Shown one piece after another: positions 34,871 through 45,213 of a stretch of 64,000 nucleotides of DNA. The notes under the pieces are model-generated. The model saw only the letters and a program-made list of their open reading frames with translations, was not told where the DNA came from and ran no database searches. The position numbers and the translations under genes are program-made. The number at the start of each line of letters is the position of its first letter. The stretch's first letter is position 1. The DNA comes from Pseudorasbora parva (lineage: Eukaryota; Chordata; Actinopteri; Cypriniformes; Gobionidae). The DNA is taken from assembly GCF_024679245.1 (NCBI RefSeq), contig NC_090176.1:21750793-21814792 (forward strand). The letters run 5' to 3'.

Positions 34871-36791
34871 TAGAGGAGATTAGCAGCGCAAACTGTCCTG
34901 AAAGTATTCTCACCGAAGAGAACTTACTCTTTTCCCACTATTCTGCTCCTTGCACACATGTAGTTTTCCTCACCAGCTGGAAAAGGCTTTAGTGCCATAA
35001 AAAGTGCCACTGTGTTTGACTTGCTCTTTAATGGTGGTCACTCGGGAAGAATTGCTGTGAGGTGGGAAAACCTCTCGTGTGCCTCTGTGTCTGTCCTTAA
35101 TGATTTCACCAGCTCACTGTGTTCAGGTTAAAGGCTTTAGCGTGACTGATTCGTGCTTTATATGTGATACTTCCGTTCAGAGATATTTTGCATAAGAATG
35201 CCTGTTACGAGAAGTCTGGCTGCTCCGGCATTCATTTTCATTGTAATTGACTCGTAGGAGGTTTGCAGTAGGTTGACTTGGTACAATCCATTCCCTGGGG
35301 CTTCCTCTGTTTGTCCCTGTTTATTGTTTCATCTTTCTCTCAGAGAATCAATTTGAGGGGCTGAGATGGGATTTCTACACTCTGGGGGAATGAACCCTCA
35401 GGTGCCAAGACAAAATCAAGAGCAGATATCTTCTTCAGGCCTGTGGAAGCTTTCGAAGAGGTTCGATCAATATTCAGACCCCATTCTCTGCTAGCTGTGC
35501 TGCAAGACATCTCACTCAAACCTTCTGACTCAAACTATGAAATCAGAAGACATCTTTTTTAGTCACATATGTGGTATGCACACATGCACTCATTTCTGTA
35601 GATGTTTAAGGCATGTCAAACTTCATGTAACTGCCAGTTCTTTCCTAACCACATGTGAAAGTAATGCAGTGTTTGTTTACCTCTGTGGTTATGTTTGCAT
35701 AGATTTTGAGATCAGAGTGTGATGTGTTTATCAGGTTGCTGAGATTCCATTTCCCTGATACATAATCTGTTTTATATAAGAGCATGTTGGAAGAAGATCA
35801 AAGCAGGCATGTTTTTCATTTCTCTGTCCACTTTACAGGATTTCTTGGAGTACTCTGCACTTTGTAGATTGCATCATGTTCACCCTCTTCTTTTGCGCCA
35901 TCTATGTTAAGTGTCTATTAGAATCACTCCATAAATGTCTGTATATATTTGTTTAAAGAGGAAGCTCTAAGAAGCTCCCAGACAAATTGGATTTATGGAT
36001 TGATACAGGACAAAAATTCAATTTGTAAACAGTGCTTAAACAAATCTTGTTAGAGCTTTTGTAAAATATGATAAATTACAAAGATTCTTGAGCCTTGTTC
36101 AAAGTTCAATGAGTTTTTTATTTCTGCATGCCCAGTCGAGCCAGTAGTTCAGATTTGTGCTTCCCCTGCCAGCATTTTAATTGGCCCCACCAATCAGCCA
36201 ATCAATCAATTTGGTATAGCAATATATTTTTTACATCTACTGACATATATTAAAATATTTACATAATTCTCACAGTCATGTTTCTATAGACCGTAAAAAA
36301 ATATGGATGACTCGACTTCATCTGTTTCCGCTGACTAGAGTTGAAGCTTTCAGACGCCCCACACTGCACTGACATCTTGCACAGTCTGCACAGTAGTGAT
36401 TAGGGCTGAAACAAAGGATTATTTTGATAATCGATTAATCTCACGATTATTAGAATGATTAATCAACTAATCATGGATTATTGCCATCACCATTGATGAC
36501 TAATCAGTGAGTTTTGAACAATTATTCAATTAGTTAAAACACTGAGGTATACATATTCTAACATTAATATAAAAAAAGAAAACCACTTTAGCTTTTTGAA
36601 ATGGTTGTTTTAATGAACTAAAAAGGTAATTCTCTTTAAGTTCTCAGATTTCTGTCCTACTCAAATCACACACAAATGCTTTCTTAGCATTGTTTAAATA
36701 TTCTGTTCTCTTCCCACTGTAAAAAAATAAATAATAATAATTCAGCTGCAATTCCTCTGACGAAAAGTGATCAATAATAGGTGCTGCTTAA
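34871..36791. other. Intergenic, no gene seen
   Basis: 34880-36260 is unique-looking and could hold regulatory sequence; 36290-36540 includes hAT-like repeat debris (AGGGCTGAAACAAAGGATTA, AATCGATTAATCTCACGATT). Confidence 0.45.
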
Positions 36792-36985
36792 AGGTGGGGT
36801 AAGTGTTATCTGGTAACCTTTGTTGATATTTCAAATCACCAAAACAAACACGCCCCTACCCCCAAAAAGGGTCTCCGACCTATTTTGATAGCTCCGCCCC
36901 ACACATACGTAACCCAGGCAACGACTATTGCAGAATTGGTGTGTTAGTAATCCAGGTCGAATATTCAATGAAAAAGTGAATATCC

Positions 36986-37400
36986 ATCACAAAAAACACA
37001 AACCCTTCTCATGAACAACTCGATAGTACACAAGCTGACAGTCCAACTAACAAACATATTACAGTTATTATGACCAGATTAAAGTTATAGCGATCACAAA
37101 AACACAAACCGTTCTCATGATCAACTCGATAGAACAGGAGTCAACAGTCCAACTAACAAACATATTACAATTATGACAAGATTAGAGTTATAGCGATCAC
37201 AAAAACACAAACCGTTCTCATGAACAACTCGATAGAACACAAACCGACAGTCCAGCTAACGACATATTAAAATTATGACCAGTTTAGAGTTATAGCGATC
37301 ACGAAAACACGAACAGTTCTCATGAACAACTCGATAACGTTAGTATACAAGCTCAATAGTCTAGCTAATAACATATTACAATTATGACCGGATGGGTTAT
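36986..37400. repeat. Four tandem units of about 103 bp
   Basis: Units begin ATCACAAAAA or ATCACGAAAA at 36986, 37093, 37196 and 37298. Each carries TCTCATGAACAACTCGATA and CATATTA, and the last drifts. They are internal to the TTAA element. Confidence 0.9.
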
Positions 37401-37441
37401 ATAGATGAAAAGAGGAAACAAACATATATTAGGAGTATAGT

Positions 37442-37627
37442 ATCTTACCTGTTGGACACATTTTGTGAGCTGACGCTTGAAACCTTGAAACAGTGAGGGG
37501 TTTTAGATGCTCCATACGGTGTGGAAATGAACAGGTCTTTATCATCGCTGAAGTGAGCCACAATACGATCGCAAATGGACAAACAAGCCAACATGACACA
37601 CGAGCATATTAGAGCAAAAGCCAGCAT
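37442..37627 (-). CDS. Exon-like segment with signal peptide inside a transposon
   Basis: Minus strand: ATG at 37627, a hydrophobic N-terminus (MLAFALICSCVMLACLSICD) like a signal peptide or anchor, then a polar stretch to SSVSSQNVSN, followed by ACAG/GTAAGA, a strong splice donor at about 37449. No downstream exon is seen and the protein is not recognised. It may be a captured first exon or an open frame by chance in the family's consensus. Confidence 0.25.
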
Positions 37628-38049
37628 TAGTTCTTTCTTGGCTAATGTCCGTTCTGTGTGACTCGTGTGTTTTGAATAATGTTGTGCACTGAGCCGCTCT
37701 TCTCACCATAGACACGCCCCTTACCTGCTGATTGGCTACAAGTTTGTTATTCCACTCGCCCGAGTCCTTTTTCTGAAACAGTTTTGAAATAACACTTACC
37801 CCACCTTTAAATGGGACATTTACTTCAGGGCACAAAGAATGGTAAAATAATAATCTGCAAAGAATTATTACAAGTATAAAAATTACAATCTTTTTTACAT
37901 GACAATTGAGCTGATAGATTCTCATTCACCTTTTAATTAACAGTATGAAACAGTAACTGAAATGAATGATCCTATCTCCTTTTGTAAGTCGTCATGCATA
38001 TGGAACAAAATACAGGCAAGTGATAAGACTATAATACTTAATAGTGTTT

Positions 38050-38829
38050 TGCCTGACGTGGTCATACTCAAATCTAGTCAGAATATGGGTCTGAAACTGC
38101 TCCATTGGGCTGTGATTATGAGGCGTGTTTCAAGCGAACGAGGAAAGACATCAGTTGGATAGAGCTACAACAAATCAGAGCAACGAAGCCACGCATTGTC
38201 AAATGTCAACAGACAGAGCTCAACTACTGTGTTGCCAAGTCCACGTTTTTTTCCACGGTTGTTTTATATGTCCAAGGGTTGAAGCGACTATTATGTGATA
38301 TATAGACCCATGAGTGCGAATTTTAGCAGACAATCTTGCCAAAAGAATACACATTTTACCCCCTAAACACCATTTTTTCCCCCAGAGAACCCCCGAGAAG
38401 CTATTGTTTAGGGCTAGTAGTTGGCGGATTTTGTTGTAAAAACTTGGCAACCCTGTCTGCACACGCGCTGGAATAAACGATCTTAGCCGGTGTTGAAAAA
38501 AAAGAAAATAATTTATTGATACACAGAGTACTTACCCAACATGATCATCATCTTTGAGAGAAATTGTGAAGGTGAATGCATATACAAGCAAGCTCTCCGT
38601 TTAGGATTCGAGTAAATATAATCCAAGCCCCTCTGATGACGTGCATGATTACATTACTGTTTATCATCTGTCCGTCATCGTCTAAAGCCCGCCCTGATGA
38701 TTTCATTGGTCCGAACAGTTCTGTTCGGGGATAATTACTCCTCTATGGAGCGATGCCAGACCGAATTGCCCGAGCTAAAAATGTTGTGGGCGGGGCTAAG
38801 TTCGGCTGGCATCCAGGCTAAATAGTGTT
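38050..38829. repeat. Interspersed repeat region including family C copy 2
   Basis: 38145-38340 is the inverted partner of 25608-25812. Surrounding blocks such as AAACTGCTCCATTGGGCTGT and GTGGGCGGGGCTAAGTTCGG look like parts of the same or related fish repeats. Minus-strand frame 38220-38462 is an artefact. Confidence 0.55.
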
Positions 38830-39594
38830 ACTAATAGTGTAAGGACTCCTAAGCTCGATCAAGCTTTATTCTATCCAAAATAAATCACATTACTGTAATT
38901 ATTATTTATACTTTAATCATTATTAATAATATTATTACTATTATTAGTATATCGCCTTCTCTAATAGATTTTCCACTAATTAGTTACCTTCAGCTGGAGA
39001 ACTCTCCTCTCACCGGCTCCTCTTGAGCTGGGATGTTTCATCTTTAAAGAGCATATTGCAGGTTAGAGACTCCAGTGAGTCAGTGTATAGAAAAATAATG
39101 TAGGGCCTAGATTTTCTTTCAAATACTTGTCAATACGCTAATAAGGCTTTTTGAGTCGTTTTTGTGAGAAAATTTTACTTCCGCATCTAAAAAATACGCA
39201 AACCGGAAGTGACATAACGAAAGGGAGTGCAGTGACTTTCAACCATAGGAAAACAATGGATCGCAATGGCAGTTCGGACGCTGAGGAAATTATGAATGTT
39301 TATTAATAGGTTACTCATATGGCAGGCTACAGCCATGCAATTATGACACACAATAAGGGACAGGCCAGGATTAGACAGAACAACGATTAGAGGAGATTAT
39401 TTAAATTGTTGTGTGAGGAGAAACAGTGGAAAACAGAGCAGGGGAGAGAGTTGGCTCATAACATTAACACTGCTCAGATTACAATACTTTGCAGATAATT
39501 ATCATGTATCAGGCAATCACAAAGCTGGTATTGGTCATCCAGGAGTATTGATACCAATAACAGAAACTAATAATAAGTTCAGACCATGGCCGCC
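38830..39594. other. Intergenic, no gene seen
   Basis: AT-rich with an ATTATTA-type tract at 38900-38950. The short frame from ATGGATCGCAATGGCAG at 39257 stops after about 16 codons. Confidence 0.45.
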
Positions 39595-39852
39595 CAGTGT
39601 TGCCAAGTCCGCGGTTTTCCCGCGGAATTGGGCTACTTTTAACCACTTGCCGCGGGTTGATTTTTTATTCCGCGGGTTAAAGGTTTAACATATTGCATCA
39701 GTTATATTTAGCCGAAATAAATATTTTACTTTAGCCAATTCATATTCCACCAATGATAACAAGGATTCTAGGATGATGACATAAGCAATATCGTATCAGC
39801 ATAACTGTGCTGATAAGCGCACACTTTGTAAGGTACAGTGGCACTGCTGGGC

Positions 39853-39885
<33 letters not shown>

Positions 39886-40512
39886 GGCTGTTTTCATTTC
39901 CATGGTAACCGAATGCGTGCTCTCCAGGGTTGTTGCTGGTAAATAATAATTAAAAAAATAAATGTCATACACAGAAGAATTTTCTGTAAATTAACATTTA
40001 ATGAGGAATATCTTGCAATGTTTATTTTACATTATTTTTAATTTGAAATGAATTTGAAGAAGTTTGTGGTTCACTTCCACTGGAGTTGTAATTCTGCATT
40101 TTCCCGCCCGCATCCATTACGTTTTTAATCGGATGCGGCAGTCTGAGAGACACCATGCCTCCTAAATCTGGGATAGTAAATCTGTAAATAGTTAATTTAA
40201 ATAGTTCCCAAAAAAAAAAAAAGATTACCACGATCCACTGAAGGATTTGGTTCATCAGCTGTCAATCTTAAGGTAAGATAATTTTATTTATGAAAATAGA
40301 CTGTTTATAATTACTTATACAGTTATCTTTTAGTATAAATGGTGTGTAGTGCATAACACTACCATAAAATGTTTATTGGAGTGTTATATTTAGATTTTTT
40401 GGTATTGGGCTAGTTTTGGGCTAGTTGGATTGGCCATTGGGCTACTTTTGGGCTATTTTTGATTGGCCATTGGGCTGGTTGTTGCTTTTGTTGCGAAAAC
40501 CTGGCAACCCTG
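39595..40512. mobile_element. Inverted-repeat transposon, hAT-like ends
   Basis: Left CAGTGTTGCCAAGTCCGCGG and right (complement) CAGGGTTGCCAGGTTTTCGC. Subterminal GGGCTACTTTTAACC and repeated ATTGGCCATTGGGCTACTTT lie near the ends. Contains a GT microsatellite at 39856-39884. CAG-type ends fit hAT, but no clear 8-bp duplication was found. Confidence 0.65.
39856..39884. repeat. (GT)n microsatellite
   Basis: Pure GT run of 28-29 bases. Confidence 0.95.
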
Positions 40513-40860
40513 CCGTCCACATTAGACGTTAAAGCCGGGCGCGGGGCGTAACGTTACCCGGTGCTGTTTTTGCTGACATAAGGTTACGAGTTTGCAGACG
40601 ATGTTTTTCCCTCGCGTGGACATTGTGGATCTTCGTGGTTCGCAGCATGTGAGGAAAAACACGACGAGCCGACCACGTTTCTCGCACCTCCCTCTCTCAC
40701 GATATTTTTTAAACATACAAAATAAAAAAAATCGTGAGTCGGCTTGATTTTCACCAGCATGGCTGTCCCCTATTGCCAAATCATGCACAACAATGTCACA
40801 GGCTAGATCTATGAGTATTATTATGCTATAACTCAGTTGCTGCAACCATACAGTGCCTTT

Positions 40861-40901
<41 letters not shown>

Positions 40902-41249
40902 CACGTGCGCTCTCACTCCCTCTCTCGTAGTTTCTGTTGAAAAGGCTGCAGCTGTTCTATGCTTTTCAACAAATCATTTGCACACAAGTAATGTTGCCTA
41001 TCTAAAGCTAGCAGCAACATTCAGTCTCTGTTTTGAGTCTCCAGTCTCTGTTTAACGCAAACGCTCGTTTGTATGTGTTCGCCCGGATCGCCTCAGTTAC
41101 GGTGCTCAGTTCACGCGGTTTCTCTGATGATTTCAGCAGTTTGGCAGTTTGACGCGAACTGCTGAAATCATGTGACATTGGCGACCCGAATCATTGATTG
41201 ATTCACTGATTCATTAACCGTTTGATTCTTTTTGGAGGCACATGGAGGA
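40513..41249. other. Intergenic or unassigned repeat, no gene seen
   Basis: Includes a CA run at 40863-40899. A short inverted pair (GATGATTTCAGCAGTTTGGC and the GAACTGCTGAAATCATG that follows) at 41127-41175 could form a hairpin. Confidence 0.4.
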
Positions 41250-41502
41250 GAAGACAATGCTGAATAAAATCGTAGTTTTTGATATTTTTGGACCAAAATG
41301 TATATTGGATGCTTCAAGAGACTAATCAACCAACTGATGTCACATATGGACTACTTTGATGATGTTTTTGTTAGCTTTCTGGACATGACACAGTAAAGTG
41401 GGCATTGACTGCATTATTCTCTGGGACTAAATATAAAATATCTTAAACTGTGTTCCGATGATGAACAAAGGTCTTACGGGTGTGGAACGACATTAGGGTG
41501 AG
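41250..41502. mobile_element. TTAA-type repeat split by the copia insertion, left part
   Basis: GTCTTACGGGTGTGGAACGA followed by CATTAGGGTGAG is the subterminal region of a very common zebrafish-type repeat. It resumes at 47118 with GTGAGTCATTAATG and ends TGGGTGAACTAACCCT next to TTAA at 47164-47167. The outer left border is not resolved. Confidence 0.7.
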
Positions 41503-41848
41503 TGTTAGGTTTTCATCTCTCTCCGTCATGTTTATGTGTAATGTAGTTGTCATCCATCCATTAAAGAATAATACACATTAAATAACTTCTTAGCATTCTT
41601 TATTTTTACCGTACATCTCGATACACTGGCAAACCATCAGTGCTCAAGGGAGCAGCCACATGTGACACGGGGGGTCGTCACATTCTCAAGTCAAAAAAAA
41701 AAGGTCACATGTTGTCCACATATGCGCACAATGAACTCTTGCACATTTTTAGTATACGACAGTCAGTATTATAATGTACCATAAAAGGGAAATAATAATA
41801 ATAGAAAACAACATAATACAACATAAATGATGAGAACATAATTCAACA
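41503..41848 (-). repeat. 3' LTR of the copia element
   Basis: On the + strand starts TGTTAGGTTTTCATC and ends CATAATTCAACA; TG...CA ends. Differs from the other LTR at AATAATACAC/AATATTACAC and CAGTGCTC/CAGTCCTC. Confidence 0.97.
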
Positions 41849-41857
41849 CCCCCACTT
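41849..41857 (-). other. Polypurine tract of the copia element
   Basis: On the minus strand AAGTGGGGG directly precedes the 3' LTR start TGTTGAATT; this is the expected site for plus-strand DNA priming. Confidence 0.75.
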
Positions 41858-41899
41858 GTTCTCATCATCTTAAGCCATATATAATGACATCACAAATAT

Positions 41900-42748
41900 T
41901 TAGTTCCCAAACAGAAAACATTTGAACTTTAGAATTTTAATTTTTGACACAGATTTTGTCAAAACATCTGCCACCATGTCTTCTGTAGGGCAGTACACAA
42001 TATGTATTTTTCCCTCATTGACAGCATCACGGATAAAGTGATATTTCACATCAATGTGCTTCGATCTAGATCTGTTCACTGGGTTTCTACTCAATGCAAT
42101 GGCCCCCTGATTATCACCATACATTGTGGTGCAAGTGTAGACACTATTATCCATGCCATTTAGCAGTTGAGTTAAGTACATGCTTTCCTGAGTAGTGTTT
42201 GCTAGGCCAATGTATTCAGCTTCGCAGGTCGACAGTGCCACTGTCGGCTGTTTCTTAGACTTCCATGAAATAACAGGGCCTTGTTTTGTCAGGCTGAAAC
42301 AGTATCCTGAAGTGCTGCGTCTATCTTTTTCTGAAGATGCCCAGTCAGAATCACTGAATGCTATTAGACTTAAAGTCTTGTCTGTTTTCTTGAAACAAAG
42401 CTCGTAGTCAGCTGTACCTTTTAGGTATCTCAGGACATGTTTTGCAGCTACTAAGTCATGTGTTTTAGGTTTTGCAAGGGTTTGTGACAGTTTACTGACT
42501 ATCCAGCTAATGTCTGGTCTGGTACAGGTCATTGCATAGATCAAGCTTCCAACGAGTTCACGGTATTCTTTGGGGTTCTCAATCTCATTGATGTTTTCTC
42601 CCTTATTCTTATCACATTCCACTTTTAATTCACTTGGGGTAGCTTTTGGTTTACAGTTTGACATTCCAAACTTTTCAAGCATTTTGAGAATGTACCTTTT
42701 CTGATTCATTTTAATTTCTCCCTCTTTTTGTTCAAACTGAATTCCCAA
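41900..42748 (-). pseudogene. copia pol, C-terminal part (end of RT and RNase H)
   Basis: Reads GIQFEQKEGEIKMNQKRYIL through TCTRPDISWIVSKLSQTLAK to the RNase H part: DSDWASSEKDRRSTSGYCF, STCEAEYIGLANTTQES and SKHIDVKYHFIRD. These hold the Asp and Glu residues of copia RNase H. The frame is shifted relative to the upstream part by an indel in the A/T homopolymer near 42745 (CCCAAAAAAATAAG on +). Stop at the element's natural 3' end, 50 bases before the polypurine tract. Confidence 0.93.
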
Positions 42749-44439
42749 AAAAATAAGATATTTTCCCCAGATCCTTCATGTTAAATTTGGACTTCATTTT
42801 TTCTTTAAAACTGTTGAGCTGATCTTCACTGCTTGCTGCAATTATCAAATCATCTACCCAGATGATCACTATGATTGTCTCATTTTCAATCTGCTTTCTA
42901 TACACACAGTGATCAGACTGATTTCTCTCAAAGTTGTTTTGTTCAAGATGATCATTTAAAAGTTTGTACCAGTTCCTTCCAGACTGTTTTAGACCATACA
43001 GAGATTTCTTTAGTTTGTATACTAACTTGTCTCCTATGTCAGATGTTTCTTCAAAACCCTCTGGTTGTTCTAAGTATATGTCTTCCTCTATTGGGGCATG
43101 TAGATATGCTGTTTTGACGTCCATCTGATGAACAAAAAAGTCATTCTGAGCAGCTATCTGCATTAATGCCCGTACAGAGGTGAGATTTGCTGTAGGAGCA
43201 AATGTCTCATGGTAGTCTATGCCTTCAGTTTGGTTGTATCCTTTTGCAACATACCTAGCCTTGAAGATTTTTCCTCTTTCTGCATTTTCTTTAAGGACAT
43301 ATACCCATCTTCCCCCTACTGTCTTTCTGCCCTCTGGTAGAGTAGTGAATTCAAATGTGTCATTTTCTTTAAGTGAGTCCATCTCTTCCTTCATAGCATG
43401 TTCCCATCCGGGAGCATCAGGTGACATAAGGGCTTCTCTATAGGTTTGGGGAACTCCACACACTGCCCTGTAACAATAATCGACACTCACATTGGTTACA
43501 TCGTCTTTAAAGTCTGTCAGGTAGTCTTGTAAATACTTTGGGGCTCTCTTTTCTCTTTTCGAGTGATACTGTTTTTGACTATCAGTGTCTGTTGGACCTG
43601 TACTGTTTTTGTTGTTTTCTGTGTCTACTTTTTCCATAGTTCCATCATGTTCTGACACTTCTGTATTGTCTGTATCTATACTCTCCATTTTTTCACCTAG
43701 TACCTGCTTCTCTGTGCTCTCCTCACTTTGTGGGGTATCACCACCGTTCACATTATTCTGTGTCCTATCTCTGTAGCTTTGGATTTCCAAGTAATCTTCA
43801 TCGGTTTGTGTCTGTTGTTCAACACTGTTCTTCCTAATGAATTTCACCAATCTATGTTTTGACACATTTCCTGTCTGTGGATTGTATACCAGATAAGCTG
43901 GGCTATTCTTACTATACCCCACAAATATTCCCTTCTCACATCTAGGGTCCAATTTCTTTTGATTGTGTTTGTATGCATAGCATTCTGATCCAAAAACCCA
44001 CATTTTAGAAAGATCTGGCTTTCTTCCTGTCAATATGAAATGTGGAGTATTCTTAATTCTGTCATTATAGCATCTGTTTCGGATATGAGTAGCAGTTTGG
44101 ACAGCATAAGGCCACAGAACCTTTGGTAATCCCTTCTCTATTAGAAGACACCTTCCCATTTCAAAAATGGTTCGCCATTGTCTCTCAGCTGTACCATTTT
44201 GATGTGGAGAGTATGGGGATGATGTATCATGTCTTATACCCTTTTCTCGTAAAAGTGACTGAAATGCATTGCCTGTGTATTCTGTACCATTGTCTGATCT
44301 AATGCATTTGACTCTACCGTATGGTGCACAGTCTGCTAGGAACTTCTCTGTCGCTAGAGTAGTGTCACTCTTATTCTTAAGGAAGTAAACAGATATTGCC
44401 CCTGAAAAATCATCTGTGAATGAAATCGCATACTTATAT
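42732..44439 (-). pseudogene. copia pol: integrase core, reverse transcriptase
   Basis: Begins inside the integrase after the hAT insertion. Integrase core residues: FTDDFSG, IRSDNGTEYTG and SPHQNGTAERQWRTI (catalytic D, D, E context). A Ser/Thr-rich linker follows, then the RT: GGRWVYVLKENAERGKIFKA, ARYVAKGYNQTEGIDY, DVKTAYLHAPIEEDIYLEQP and the active-site IIWVDDLIIA (the usual YVDD reads WVDD). The Met at 44519 lies inside the inserted hAT and is not the real start. Ends by frameshift near 42740. Confidence 0.94.
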
Positions 44440-45000
44440 CTAGGCTTGGGCGGTAATACGGTAAAATGGTATACCGTGGGATCTAAAAATAGCAACGGTA
44501 TCAGTTTCAATACCGTCAAACCGTCAAAAAAAAAAACAGATCAACTTACATATTGCTGATCAACAATTAATTATTAAATATTTAATACTAATACTTATTC
44601 GAGTTATTCGGTCTCGAAAAAGAACACAACTTCTGCAGTTTGGAAGTATTTTGGGTTTTGACGGTAAATACAGACGAGGCAATTTGCAAATTGTGCAACA
44701 AAAAGATGACCGCGAGAGATGGAAATACCTTGAACCTAAGGGCGCATATCTGAAACCACCATCCACTCACTGCTGCGGGGATGAAAAACCGAGCGCACCT
44801 TCAGACTATGCTGTAATATTGCCGAAGCCTTTTGTCACACAGCTGGCAATGTAAGCAATAAGCATGAACTCCACAAAAATCAAGTGGACATGGGACTCAC
44901 AAAAAAAAAAGTCAATTGTCTCATAACGGTATGCATAAAACGTGCAGAGAGTTTCTCAGGGGCAGGGGCTCAAATGTAAAAAATAAAATAAAAATATAGG

Positions 45001-45084
<84 letters not shown>

Positions 45085-45213
45085 CCAAGCCAACAGTTTG
45101 TTGACGCTGTCTGAGCCTTACATAATGTTTTAATTATTCACGGTAATACCGTATACCGAGGTAAAATAGGGAGGAGGTTTGACGGTATCAAAATTTGGAT
45201 ACCGCCCAAGCCT
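44440..45213 (+). mobile_element. hAT transposon nested in copia integrase, with BED-finger remnant
   Basis: Perfect 8-bp target duplication ACTTATAT at 44432-44439 and 45214-45221, the hallmark of hAT. Ends: left CTAGGCTTGGGCGGTAATAC, right (complement) AGGCTTGGGCGGTATCC. The interior keeps a + strand fragment reading EAICKLCNKKMTARDGNTL (about 44665-44725), a BED-type zinc finger as in ZBED/hAT transposases; the rest is deleted. Contains (TA)n at 45003-45082. 774 bases, non-autonomous deletion derivative. Confidence 0.93.
45003..45082. repeat. (TA)n microsatellite
   Basis: Uninterrupted TA for about 80 bases inside the hAT element. Confidence 0.97.

Larger units (their letters stand above)
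36792..37806. mobile_element. TTAA-flanked non-autonomous transposon with perfect ends
   Basis: TTAA at 36788-36791 and 37807-37810. Both ends read AGGTGGGGTAAGTGTTAT inward without mismatch. The left half has four tandem units of about 103 bp, the right half a minus-strand exon-like segment (separate entries). No transposase. Kolobok-like by target site and AG ends; inference. Confidence 0.87.

Noticed and set aside
36986..37400. CRISPR-like array of about 103-bp units
   Set aside because: Units are contiguous tandem copies with no unique spacers, inside a eukaryotic transposon.
39257..39306. Short ATG frame resembling the start of a transposase-like gene
   Set aside because: Stops after about 16 codons with no continuation in another frame.
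43219..43776. Forward frames of 63-94 codons across the copia pol region (also 45261-46312)
   Set aside because: Antisense shadows of the copia coding sequence.
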